Positions 35,295 through 46,353 of a stretch of 64,000 nucleotides of DNA are shown here, one piece after another. The position numbers and the translations under genes were made by a program. The stretch comes from Mycocentrospora acerina (Eukaryota; Ascomycota; Dothideomycetes; Pleosporales). The stretch is taken from NCBI GenBank assembly GCA_022701365.1, contig JAKUHH010000167.1, positions 124,001 to 188,000 on the forward strand, read 5' to 3'. Positions within the stretch are counted from its first letter, which is position 1; the number at the start of each line of letters is the position of its first letter. The notes beneath the pieces are model-generated. The model saw only the letters and a program-made list of their open reading frames with translations, did no database searches and was not told where the DNA came from.

Positions 35295-36504
35295 ATGCCT
35301 GACGAGCCGCCCCCCATCCTCACCGCCGTCTCCAGCTCGGCCCGCCAGCTGCACCTCCTCCTCCGCTGCATCGCCTTCTCCTCCAAAGCACACGTCCTCG
35401 CCAGCCCAGAAGGCCTCAAGTTCTCCGTCAATGAGGCGAGCGTCATGGAAGGTTGGTCTGCCCTGTTGCGGCCCCTACATTCACAATTGACACAATCCTG
35501 CAGCCTCGGCATTCCTCGACAAGTCCCTCTTCACCACCTACGCCTTCCACGCTCCCTCGCCCCCGCCCACCTCGCCACACTCGGATGACTCTGACAACGA
35601 AGAAACCGACGCGAGTCCCACCCCAATCTTCCAAATCTCTCTCCCCGCGCTCCTCGAAACCCTCCAGATCTTCGGCCTTACAGACCCAAACACAACCAAA
35701 CCGCCATGGGCGCGCGACAACCCATACCCCACCAGCACCGCCTTCAGCAACAACGTGCTCGGCATGAACAATCTCTGCCGCATAAGCTACGACACGCCCG
35801 GCGCTCCACTCTCCGTCATCCTCACCGAAGCAAGCGTGCGCACCATCTGCGACCTGACAACCTACGAAGCCGAATACACCGACGACATACCCTTTGACCG
35901 CCAGAGCCTCGCCTTCAAAACAATCATGCGAGGCAGCTGGCTGTACGACGCCATCTCAGAACTCTCATCTACAAGCCCCGAGAAATTGACCATGTATGCC
36001 AAGCTTACGCACGGAAAGTCTTTTTTCGCCCTGACTTCATCCGGCACATTGGGGTCAGCGCGTGTCGAGTTCAACAATGAATCTCCACTCTCTGCGCACC
36101 GCACCCCCGCACCAACAAATCCAAACGCAAACAACGACGCGGCAGATCAACCCTCTGCCAGTCTCCTTGAAACATTCCAGCTCTCAGACCCCGAATCAGT
36201 CCTCAAATCCAGCTACAAGTTCACTCTTATCCAAAAAGCCGCGCGTGCTATGAGTGTAGCTACCAAAGTCAGTGTTCGTGTCGATACCCAGGGTGTATTG
36301 AGTTTGCAGTTCATGGTAGAGGTCGAGGGCGGCGGCGGTGGGCCTGGCGCTGGAGAGGCCGCAAGCAAGGTTTCTTTTGTCGACTTTCGATTTGTGCCGC
36401 TCGTCGAAGACGATGAAGAGGGAGAGGGGGAAGGTGTGGATGAAACGATGATGCAGAACGGGGAGAGTGAAGTAGACGAGGATGGGGACGAGGCTATGGC
36501 ATGA
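35295..36504 (+). CDS. RAD1: Rad1, subunit of the 9-1-1 DNA-damage checkpoint clamp
   Basis: Two exons (35295-35451 and 35504-36504) encode 385 residues. The start MPDEPPPILTAVSSSARQ and the following LHLLLRCIAFSSKAHVLAS are followed after the intron by SAFLDKSLFTTYAF. The block FQISLPALLETLQIFG and the text SELSSTSPEKLTMYAKL agree with the PCNA-like fold of the Rad1/Rec1/Rad17 family. Together with Rad9 and Hus1 homologues it forms the ring loaded at damaged DNA that activates the ATR-type kinase. The C-terminus carries an acidic tail (VEDDEEGEGEGVDE) not needed for the fold. The name follows fission yeast Rad1 and is not the budding-yeast nuclease Rad1. Confidence 0.85.
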
Positions 36505-36638
36505 GGTAATGAAGATCATGTGTTGGTAACTTGGAGTCAACATCGATTGTCGTGATTTCTCCAACATCTCATAGCGACAAGGGTATAAAAATCTTCCCCC
36601 AACCTAATAAACAACACCTGCCTACCCTCAACCCCAGC

Positions 36639-38420
36639 TCAATAATCAGGAAACTCGCCATCCACCTTGTCCCTCCATGCCCTCAGCCCACCCCTAACAT
36701 CACCAATATACCTCCTCCCCTCGAAATCCAGCCCCAACTCCTTCATCTTCTTCACCGCAATCTGAGAGTCGTTTCCTAGCCTACACACCACGAAGATGGG
36801 CTTCTCCGTCTTCCTCAGCTGAGACACCCACTCCTCCTCCCCCTCCTCCTCCTTCTTCGCCCCCAACGACGCGAACAACCCCGGCGTCCGCGCCACAGCC
36901 GAAAACGGCACGTTGACACTCCCATCTATACTACACAGCTCAAACTGCACCTTCTCCCTCACATCGACAAGGATGTGGTTATCCTTGCTGAGCGCCGAGC
37001 CCGTAAACGGATTCACGCCCGACCGCAGCTTCGCATAGCTGTCCGCGGCGACGCGCTCCTGCGGGCTGAGCGCATCGACGGGCTTGACCGCGCCGCAGAA
37101 CTGCACGTAATCCAGGGTTCCGGAGTGGATGGTCGAGGCCGTGATGGTGGCTTGGCTGGAGCACACGGCGCAGGTTGGTTTGCGGGCGCGGAGGCGTATG
37201 CTGCGGAACAAGGGGGAGGAGTAGGCGGAGAAGAGGAGTAGGGTTGGGGGGTCGGTGGGCTTGGCGGCTGCGGCAGTGAGGAGCTTGATGGCTTCGAGGG
37301 CTTGCAGGACGCCCATTGTGCCGACTACGGGGCCGAGGATGCCGCCGTCCCCGCAGGAGACGACGGATTCCGGGGGTGGTGGCTTGGGGAAGATGCACCG
37401 GTAGCAGGGGCCGCCGGTGGGGTCGCCGGGGGGTGCGGGGGGGCTGTTGAGGACCATTAGTTGGCCGTCGGTGCGGAGGGCGGATGCGGAGACGAGTGGT
37501 TTGCATGTGGTTACGCATGTGTCGGAGATGAGGTAGCGGGATGCTGGGGTATCGGTGCAGTCTAGGACAAGGTCGTAGTTTTTGAAAATGGAGACTGCGT
37601 TTTCGGGGGACAGGCGGGATGCGTGTGGAATAAGCTGGACGTTTGGGTTTAATCTAGAGTCTTTGTGTTAGTATTCAGTGGGGGGGTTTATTTTCGAGTT
37701 TCAAACGTAAAACAAAAAAGATGTTGACCACTGTGCTTCTGGGACATGTTTGTAGTATACGTACGCGTTGAGTGCTATCATGGCACTCTCGACCTTTGTC
37801 ATGCCCACCCTAGCAGTGGAATGCAGAACCTGCCGATGTAAATTCGACTCCTCAACTACATCACCGTCTACTAATCCCAATGTGCCGACTCCTGCTCCTG
37901 CAAGGTAGGCTGCAGCAGGACACCCCAAGCCACCCACTCCCACGATGAGAACCCGAGAAGCTTTCAAGCGGAGCTGACCTATTGGAAAACACACAGACAC
38001 AAAGACGTTAACAAAGGTTCTTCTTCTTTCTTTGGTCCGGAAAATTTACACACACATATACATACCTTGTAGTCCGACTTCCGGCATAATCAGCTGTCTC
38101 CCATACCTCTTGTACTCCAACTGTTCAAGTGGCCATCTTCTCTGTCCCGCCAACCCATTTGCATCGTCATCAGCATGAGAGTGGTATTGGTGCCCCCCAG
38201 CCTGGTCCAACACGTGTAAAATCTCTGAACAGAAATCATCTGGGACGCCATAATTCATGTCATGCTCCAAAGGGTCTGTTGTTTGCGTTTCCTGCTTCCA
38301 CGCCTTCTGCTGTTGCTGTTGCTCATGATTATGCTCTGCTTCTGCAAGCTGCTGACGCAATTCGCGCAGCGTAGCCTCACAGTACGCTATCTGCGTGCGC
38401 AGGGAGTCGATAATCGTCAT
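36639..38420 (-). CDS. UBA4: Uba4/MOCS3-type adenylyltransferase and sulfurtransferase
   Basis: Three exons (38066-38420, 37765-37978, 36639-37653) give 527 residues. A coiled-coil, glutamine-rich N-terminus precedes the E1-like domain. That domain contains EYKRYGRQLIMPEVGLQGQ, the ATP-binding loop VGVGGLGCPAAAYLAGAGVG and VEESNLHRQVLH. Two CxxC pairs (CYRC and CAVC) should bind the structural zinc. A C-terminal rhodanese domain carries DVREKVQFELC and the catalytic cysteine in FVVCRLGNDS. The enzyme adenylates and thiocarboxylates the ubiquitin-like Urm1 for tRNA wobble-uridine thiolation and urmylation, and in many fungi also the MoaD-like molybdopterin synthase subunit. It is convergent with RAD1 with a 134-base gap. 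Function is secure; the molybdenum role is inference. Confidence 0.93.
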
Positions 38421-39695
38421 TATCGTCTGCGGTTGGGCAAGCTGGAGTTGTAGCTGTAGATGAACGGTGATTAGGCATGGCCCTTTTGCCCCTAAAAAAA
38501 GGTGGGGGGGCGGTTACCAATAGGTGTTGGAGTGGGGCTGGGTAACCGGCCAATCGTCGTGTCGTTGGAGTGCAGTCGAATCACTCTCTTGGTTTTGTTG
38601 CCCTCTGTTGGCAAAAATCATGATGCACTTGCTCGGAGCATGTTTTTGGTTAAAGCTTAATTGATTTCTGCTTTCTTCTCTATTTGCAACACGTCACCAG
38701 CGTAAGACGGCCATGTGTAATGTCTTTCGAGCGTGATCAGCGCAGTTGTGATAGCGCTACATCCTACACTCACTCTGAACAGACGAGAGTAACACTAATA
38801 ATTATTAAGTAGGCCTGCTGATTGCTGTATGAAAAAGCAGACTATATGCTGTAACGTGACAAGGACTCTTGGTCTCGACAATGTATGACTAACTTTCTAA
38901 CTGCAGTGCAACGATAGCTGCTTATGGAGTCGCCTCTGGCTCGTTGATAGTGTTGTCTCTGACTGGAGCGCTCTGTTGTCCTGTAGTATAGTAAGCAGCA
39001 ATTGGGTTTTTCGACACAGTCATACAATTAGCTGAATCTGCATGTTTTTGAGAGTGATGATAGCTGCACAGTGCCATGGTTCAATCATAGCTGAGGCATC
39101 GCAGCTTTCCAGACTACTCGGGATGCTTGACACACCAGTTTCTTAGTGCCCGGTGTTTTAGCTGGTGTTAGAGGATATATCTAGGCCCTAGATCCCAGCT
39201 TTCGGCGGTCATTAATACAGTGAGACGGGTTTGGGAATTCCAGCATAACCGGAAACCACATGTGTAACAATCGGAAATTAATAGCATTCGATCCACGGTG
39301 AAGGCAACGGTTATTGTTACCTCTACGATTGGGTGCTTTGGCACATTTCAGATGATATATCGAAATTGTAGTGATGCAAGGAATGTCCATTTCGGTGATT
39401 GGCTACGCTGATTTCAGCCCGAGTGTTTCCATGTGCGCAGAATAATCGTAAACTTGTAGACTTGCAGTGTGGCGTCTTGTCAGCTCGAGATGCTGAAATG
39501 CAATGGAAATTCCCATGTCAGCTGCTAGCAATGTTGACCGCGTTGGTCTGACGACTAGTGGCTGTGGGTACGCAGTAATCAAAGCTGTCTTTAATCTAAG
39601 TTGTCTAGGGCGATTTATGGTTTCCTAAATAGTAATCAGATGTTGCACCCAAGATTACGACAATACCCATTTTATGGCCTTTCTGTCCATGCCCC
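38421..39695. other. Divergent intergenic region UBA4/HET
   Basis: 1.3 kb between divergent starts, containing the promoters of UBA4 and the HET gene. I see no repeat, RNA or supported gene. Confidence 0.4.
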
Positions 39696-42141
39696 ATGCC
39701 ATCCACTGACTACCCCGCCCATCATCAAACGTGCGGTCACACTGCTTACACTATCCGCGCAATGGCTTCTGTGTGCATGACTTGCAAAGGCCTGCAGAAA
39801 CAGCTCAATAATGAACAAACAGAGACAGGCTCGATACAGTGGGTGAACACACCGTTATCGAATCTCCGCGCAAGTGCGGCCAACAACGGCTGTCGCGCCT
39901 GCGCCTTGCTCCTCCAGGGTGTTTTATTGCATCACGGTCGTTTTTCGGGCATCCGAGAGGACAGCATACGAATAACTGCCGAGTCTTTCGGTTCGACATC
40001 GAGGCACACTCTACAGGACCACCTTTCAGTCGAGATCCGATGGAAGCAGCCTGGTCCCAACCACAACGAATGCCAAGATGACAACCACGAGCATGAACAC
40101 GAGCACGAGCACATGGGCCCTCCAGATCTCAAACTGGAATTCTACACAGATGGAGGTACGCATGCCCTTCCCCACCAAACGATTGCTGGCCACTCTTCCG
40201 ATGTTCAGGCGTTTTGGAGGGGTGGTCTAGCTCACGTAATTGGCTGGATATCAAATGCGTCATGCTAAATGTCACAGCTGGGCCTTCCTTGTTCTCAGCG
40301 ATTGGGCCAGGCAGACACATTACAGACAACCCACTGCAGGCTGATGGGTTGCTGGCCACGCGCGCTTTAATCAATAGTTGCGTGTCAAGTCACCCACGAT
40401 GTCGGCAAGGCCGAGCAACCTCGTTGCCAAAGCGAATTCTCGATGTATCAATGAGTGAAAACTTAAAGGGAGTTCGCCTCCACAACTCGCATTTCAACGA
40501 AGAGGAGAAAAGATACGAGTACGGCGAATATCTCGCACTGAGCCATGTATGGGGTCTTGGGAACAGTATTCCGAAGACAACCACCGGATCACTGCAATTG
40601 CGAGCAAATTTTACCCCCTGGTCGGCTCTACCCAGGGCATTTCAAGAGGCTATTGTGCTAACGCGAGCTTTGGGATTTCGTTGGCTGTTCATCGACTCTC
40701 TATGTGAGTCTACCCGACCGGGGATATTACTATCCCAGCTGACACCCATGATCTAGGCCTCGTGCAAGATGACGTTTCGGCAAATACGGAAAGCTCCATG
40801 CAGATGGACGAGATTTATGGGAACGCGTTCCTGACTATTGCAGCAACGTCAGCTACAGATAGTGGCAGTCATCCTCTCTTCCCGGCGAAGATCCAGTCAT
40901 ACAAGATCCAGGCCACGGACAACAAAGGTTCACTTTTCAAGGTATACGTTCGAGAGCAACCTTCGCACTATAGTTTCAAAGCTCCCTTTGACGATCACGC
41001 GCATATGAACGACTGGGAACTACCATTCAACACCTCACAAGAAGCGAACTTGCATACGCCACTGCTTAAGCGAGCCTGGGCTTACATTGAACGCCTGCTC
41101 TCGCCCCGGGTCCTGCATTTTACTAAAAGCGAGATGATTCTCGAATGTTGCCAGGGATATCAGTGCGAGTGTGGCAGAATTGAAGACACTACCTTTGATC
41201 TACGATCAACAGACTCCATCAAGCAAGAATTCGCTAGACTGGTCATGGAGACCAAAGTCCTAGCAGCAAACTCGATTGGACTTGGAATCGACCTCGACAA
41301 ACGAATCGATAGCATGACGTCTTTGCTTTCTACCACGACCCTCAGCAACAGCAACTCACAGGACGCCTGGCGCCGGCGTGAGGAGGGAATCCAACTATGG
41401 AGCTACATCGTCACAGAGTTCACAGCTCGGAATATGACCTACGAACACGACCGCCTGATCGCCATTGCAAATATTGCCAAACCACTGTTACCCACTATCC
41501 AATCGGGTTATATAGCCGGCCAGTGGACGAGTAGCACATTGGGCCTTCTATGGTATCCGAACGACAGTACAAGATGCAGGCGAGCCAGAGGATTAGCAGA
41601 TCAGAATGTACCGAGTTGGTCGTGGGCTTCTCTTGAAGGGTCATCAATTTCTTTTGACAATTCTTCAGCCATGGATCTTGCCTGTAGGGCTTCCTTTGGA
41701 CTCGACAAGGAACGAGCAGTTGCCTGGTCACCACTTTCAGGAGACAAAATCGAACTGACAGCGGCCATGGCCACAGAAGTAACAATCATCTCGTCCAATG
41801 GCCCCTCGCCTTCATATTCGCTTGTCAAAAATGGAATCTCTGTCGAGTTCACACCAGACATCAACCCACCACGCGGCGAAGACATGTTGAACGACGGTGA
41901 CAAGCTCATGTGTGTGCTAATCAGCATGACATTCCGCTCTTCCATCATCGGGCTTGTGCTGAAACCACTTCACAACGGCACATACCGCCGAGTCGGTCGA
42001 TTTGAATGCTACGAGTGTGTAACGGAAGAGGACGATGAGATGAACGAAGACGCTGAGGCGTTGTTTGAACACTGGTTCCCAGAGATTGAGGACATGACGC
42101 AACTGGACGAGTACCAACAGAGACGATTTACAATCGTATAA
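39696..42141 (+). CDS. HET-domain protein (heterokaryon incompatibility family)
   Basis: Three exons (39696-40221, 40278-40703, 40757-42141) encode up to 778 residues. The HET domain follows the standard order: LKGVRLHNSHF, then EYLALSHVWGLGN, LPRAFQEAIVLTRALGFRWL, FIDSLCLVQDD formed at the second splice junction, and EIYGNAFLTIAATSATDSG. The N-terminal part has clustered cysteines (CMTCKGLQ and NNGCRACALLL), as in many HET proteins, and a histidine/glutamate repeat (HEHEHEHE) near residue 135. The protein ends in a C-terminal region with the tryptophan-rich SWSWASLEGS typical of this class. HET-domain proteins can trigger cell death in vegetative incompatibility, but most copies are uncharacterised. 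A second possible start is MASVCMTCKG 66 bases downstream. A TIR-like NADase fold of HET is family knowledge only. Confidence 0.88.
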
Positions 42142-43733
42142 GATATTGAATTAGTATCAATATCTGCCAGCATATACATTTTTTTTTCTTGAGAAGTCTA
42201 GGAAGTTGCATAGTGGGGTTCCGATCGCTTCGCAGTTTTTGCTCACTCGCTCATCGTATACCCTATTGCGTTGGCTGATCAGCGCGGCGGTTCTCTTATA
42301 CCCGTCTTATTTTTTTAGAGCATAGTATTTGGAATAAAGCTCCATACTATCTGAAACTTTGTACTCATTTTCAAAAGTTTATTTAACATAGAAATTTAGG
42401 CCCCGAAAAATGCTTCCTAAAGGCTTAACCTCGATCCATGGCAATCGCTCCCCCCTCCCTGCTTCCCAGTCGAATCCACATCAGCTCCCCTTCCAGCGTC
42501 GTCATTCCCTCATCATTTCTTGTTATCCCGCCCTTCTAGAAATGTTCATGCGGCCCCGCTCGTAATTACCAGCAGCTACGCTATCCGCCATCTTAGCGCG
42601 TTCCGCTGCAGATCTTGCGGAGCCTGTCCGAAATCTGACATGTTAATACGAGCTCGTAGCGTGTCAAGTCGGTAAGACAATGCACCATAGATGTGACGTG
42701 TGATAACACTACTCTTTCTTCCGCTTGGTGGGAGTGCGGCGGGATGGAATTGCGGTGCCTTGTATAAGATGACAGGTTATGGGGGTTGGGTTTGCAGCAC
42801 GGCATAGATCATGTCTCGGGAGACTGGAATTATGAGATGTGAGAGCTCTCGTGCCCTGTTTGGGAAGGGGATAGCCGTAGGGGAGCCGACTGTCATAACA
42901 GAATACGACTCGTGCCTCTGTTGCATCCAAAGTCACATGATTAAATCTCTTGTTCTAGGCTGAGATCAAGAAGTCGTTACGGATTAGTGAGACTGGGCTT
43001 GATGGGAAAAAAATCTGACGAGAAGAGCCAAGATTTTAAGCTCAAGAATCATCGAAGGCGTCCCCAACCTACCACATCCTGGTGCGAGATTCTTCGCCGC
43101 TATTATGCCATGTGGAAACACTGAAAATTGTGATTAATCAGTAAAAGGAATGTTTTCCCCAACTCCAATTTGCATTTCATCTACTATTGATACACTCCAA
43201 CCTTTAAAACTTCAGGGCTGCGGGCTGAATACTAACGTACACTCCGCCGATTCTGCAGCGCCACAGCCGTGCTGCTCACCTATAAATCATTCTGTAATAT
43301 CGACGAAAAATGACGCAGTCTAGACGTCAATCGTTGGTAAAGATTTTTCTCTTGAAGAGAGCGTAACAATGTGTAAGAAAAATGGACATGGTTATGCGGT
43401 CGTGTCCATGAAAAAGCATGCACAGATTATGCCCCTGAATAAGTCCTGAGTCTGAAAATGAGAAATGAGAGAAACTTTAATTGCCAGAGTCCTCCAGTGC
43501 AAAACAATGTAATTTTCGTATTTCCAAGCCAATGGCCGTGTGATGTTAATTTTGCGTTGTGGGGCCCGGATCCAGTACTATGCCAATGTCGAGATTTATA
43601 ACGGGCTGACTTGCGACTTGATCCCAGGACTGCAGGAGTGATCATGCATGCAAAATGAAGTCTTGCCGTTGTGTGGCGTCATGTCCGCGCACTCACATTC
43701 AGCTGCACTACGTAGCAGAAACCGAATGACTAT
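42142..43733. other. Convergent intergenic region HET/TOA1
   Basis: 1.6 kb between two 3' ends. The AT-rich bases just after 42141 include a T8-type run (42178-42188) that may serve 3' end formation. No gene, repeat or RNA supported. Confidence 0.4.
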
Positions 43734-45520
43734 TTACCATTCAAATTCTCCATTTGCTTTGTGGAAAAGGTATCTAGCATGCATTAGTCAATACGAAGGT
43801 CTTACACCATCGGCTGTACTCACTCCTTTTTATTCGTAGTCAGGATACCATCCTTGAGGGTGCACTTCCACTTGTTCTTTACGCGCTGTACCTTGTCATA
43901 CGTGCAGAGCATGTAGTCGACCATATCATCATCGCTATTGTCCCCATCGGCGAGGTCATCCTCTGGATCATCAAGATCTGAGTTGATTGCATCGTCTGGG
44001 TCTTCCTCCCCTGGCTTCAATTCGTCGTCGCCATCGAACCGCGCTGGTCCTGATACGCTTGGTGACTTTTCAAAAGAATCGGCTTGCAGAACACGCACAG
44101 CGGCTTTTCGCTTCCTGCCTTTTGGCATGGAACTGAGTGGCACCATCAGTCCACTGTCCTGATGCATAGCCATAGCATCGACGCGGGCGCGCATAAACTG
44201 ATCAGCAGCAATACGGCCTTCATCACCTTCCGCAGCTCTCGCCGCCTTCAAGGCATTCCAGTCATCTAGAGCATCACTAGACCCGTCGTGTTGGGAGTTA
44301 TAGATGTTTCCTTGTGGTGGGCGCTGCTGTGGTATCTGCTGTTGTGGTATCTGCTGCGGTGGGCGCTGCTGGTGCTGTTGGTGCTGTTGTGGAACCATCA
44401 TACGTTGCTGCTGTTGTTGGTGCTGTTGCTGTTGCTGGTGCTGTTGTGGATGCTGTTGGTGCTGTTGATGTTGCTGCTGGTGCTGTTGTTGTTGTTGTTG
44501 TTGTTGTTGTTGCTGTTGCTGTTGTTGTTGCTGCTGATGGTGCTGCTGACCCTGTACAGGCATTTGCGGATGATGACCTTGCTGAGGCATGTTAGGGTAG
44601 TTGTTTGGTTGGACATAACCACCTTGCTGAACACGCTGCTGAACCAGAGCAGCCGCCCGTTGCTGTGCCAAATTCACATTCTGATCGTATCCGCCAGTGT
44701 ACCCGCCATTTGGTTGCGCCTGGGGATAGTTCGGCAAGGGAGGCTGGTAAACTCCCTCAGGCTTGACTGGAGCATTAGGAAAGTTGAGATGCTCCGGGCC
44801 CGATGACATAGGGGGTAAGTCATTGTCATGCTTGACATTTGATGGCACAGTAGGAGGCTGGCGGACCGGTTCGGGCTGCGGGTCCCATGGGAAAGCAGCA
44901 ACTTTGAGGGCCGAAAGTTTTTCTTGCCAGCCCTGAGAAAAAGTTAGCTCATATCATTACAACTGTTTTCTAATGTCAAATAATTTGACGATGATGATGT
45001 GTAGTGACAAAGGTCAGCCATCACATGACAGGCTATACCATGTTGGGCAAAGATGCGTTGGGCTTGGCGGAGCCGCAGGGGGTATAAGAGTGACCCAAAT
45101 ACTGGAGGCGCCCCCCATCCGACCTGCGAGATCGACCGGGCGACTCAGCCCCGCTCCTGACAGTCCCGTCCTCCTCCAGGCAACAGTATCGCGCCCTCAC
45201 AGAAAACGAAGCGAAGACGATGAGAGATTAAATGGAACAACTAAAACCATGGAAAAAAACAAAACGCGTCGACAATAGAAAAGGAGCAATAGCCGGGCTG
45301 TAGCCGACCTGCAACGTACCTGCTTCATCTCATCGAGTGTCGACTGGTCCACGCCAAACTCCTCAAAGTCATTTTGCGAGGCCTGGATCACCTTGTCGAT
45401 GATCTGCTGATAGACGTTGCCCTAGTTTTCAGTCAGCGCGTGCACTTTTACCTTCTCGCCGCCTCTACCATTATATACGCGCACGGAGCGAGGGCTACTA
45501 ACCACGACCTGGTTCGACAT
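43734..45520 (-). CDS. TOA1: TFIIA large subunit (Toa1, alpha/beta)
   Basis: Four exons (45503-45520, 45320-45421, 43824-44932, 43734-43773) sum to 422 residues. The 18-base first exon gives MSNQVV, joined to GNVYQQIIDKVIQASQNDFE, the conserved four-helix-bundle N-terminus. The middle is disordered and glutamine-rich. The C-terminal beta-barrel part begins in the acidic stretch DDLADGDNSDDDMVDYMLC and reads YDKVQRVKNKWKCTLKDGIL. Taking the perfect donor GTGAGT at 43823 instead of the overlapping TGA adds the last exon, EYLFHKANGEFEW, which matches how Toa1 proteins end. TFIIA stabilises TBP on TATA DNA during RNA polymerase II initiation. Intron 4 has the branch site GACTAATG. A simple reading to the first stop would lose this essential end. 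Confidence 0.94.
44310..44555 (-). repeat. CAG/CAA (polyglutamine) repeat in TOA1
   Basis: A stretch coding for runs of glutamine, up to about 19 in a row, interrupted by histidines. The DNA is a mix of CAG and CAA codons, densest around 44485-44545. It lies in the non-conserved linker of the TFIIA large subunit. Confidence 0.9.
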
Positions 45521-45616
45521 TGCGACTTCCGGGACGACCAACTATCTAGTGTGCGGCGTAGGCTTTTGCAAAGACGATGCAGATGTGTGCACTGCCGTCG
45601 CTGATGTGCAAGATGG

Positions 45617-45856
45617 ATGGTTGCAAGGGTGCACCAGACGGCTACGTCAGCGCCTGAGGCTACGGATAAACGCGTGCGCACGCTCGTAAACGCCTCTGTG
45701 CTCGGACTATATGCGCTACAGAAAGAGGTTTAGATAGCGGTGGATCTCGTGCGACGGTTGTGGGTGCCCTCAACTTGGTGGCCGTGGGGTGTATGGGGCG
45801 TGGCCGAGCGGCTCTACGAGAAGTTGATCCCCGGCGGCTCGGTAGCTTGCTACTAG
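45617..45856 (+). CDS. Small tryptophan-rich protein, with an in-frame TAG that a 48-base intron could remove
   Basis: One continuous 80-codon frame starts at ATG 45617 (MVARVHQTATSAPEATDKRV) and ends at TAG 45854. It is interrupted once by TAG at 45731-45733. The second half reads RRLWVPSTWWPWGVWGVAER and LYEKLIPGGS, a compact, tryptophan-rich, clearly protein-like text. Two readings are possible. A 48-base intron, GTAAAC at 45686 to TTTAG at 45733, is in phase and ends exactly at the stop; it would yield 63 residues. Otherwise the stop is real and the gene is broken or read through; a CAG (Gln) there would be a natural ancestor. The sequence ahead of the stop (TLVNASVLGLYALQKEV) also looks protein-like, which argues against splicing. 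Divergent from TOA1 with only 96 bases between starts. Family not recognised. Confidence 0.5.
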
Positions 45857-46353
45857 TGTTCTTGGCATTCCGCTGCCGCTTCATGAGCAAAGCCTTTCCT
45901 TGTGCAAAGTTAACCAGTTTCATCAACGTATAATTGAAAAGCAAGATACAAAGCCTTGTGTTTGTGTACGTTAATTATTTGTTTGCCTCGTGTCTCACTT
46001 TGAGCTTTGGAATCGCCTTCTCACTAGCACAGCGGCAAACGATTTCAAACTGAGATATAATAATGCCATTACTACTAATGTGCTTGTGTGTCGTAGCCCT
46101 CTTTTGGATCTTAGTTCATTAGGCTTAGCCCTCTTCTCGCAAGTTAGACTTGTGACTCTTCCATCCTTAAATCCGTACACCTCATCATATACAAAATAGC
46201 AATGCTTACCAACCCTCACGGCAGCCAATCAATATACCAGACGTTAAAACTATCCTTAGCACGCAGCGACAAACGACTCCCTCATTGCAATATCAACAGA
46301 TTTCCTACGGAATCCAGGTGCCCGACCCAAACAAACGCACTGAGAAATCATTT
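45857..46353. other. Gap before the bZIP gene
   Basis: About 500 bases between the small gene and the bZIP stop; no supported gene or repeat. Confidence 0.35.

Noticed and set aside
45795..45840. Text GGCGTGGCCGAGCGGCTC resembling the 5' part of a Ser or Leu tRNA.
   Set aside because: No matching anticodon arm, T-loop (GGTTCGANTCC) or closing acceptor stem follows, and the bases are better explained as codons of the tryptophan-rich frame.
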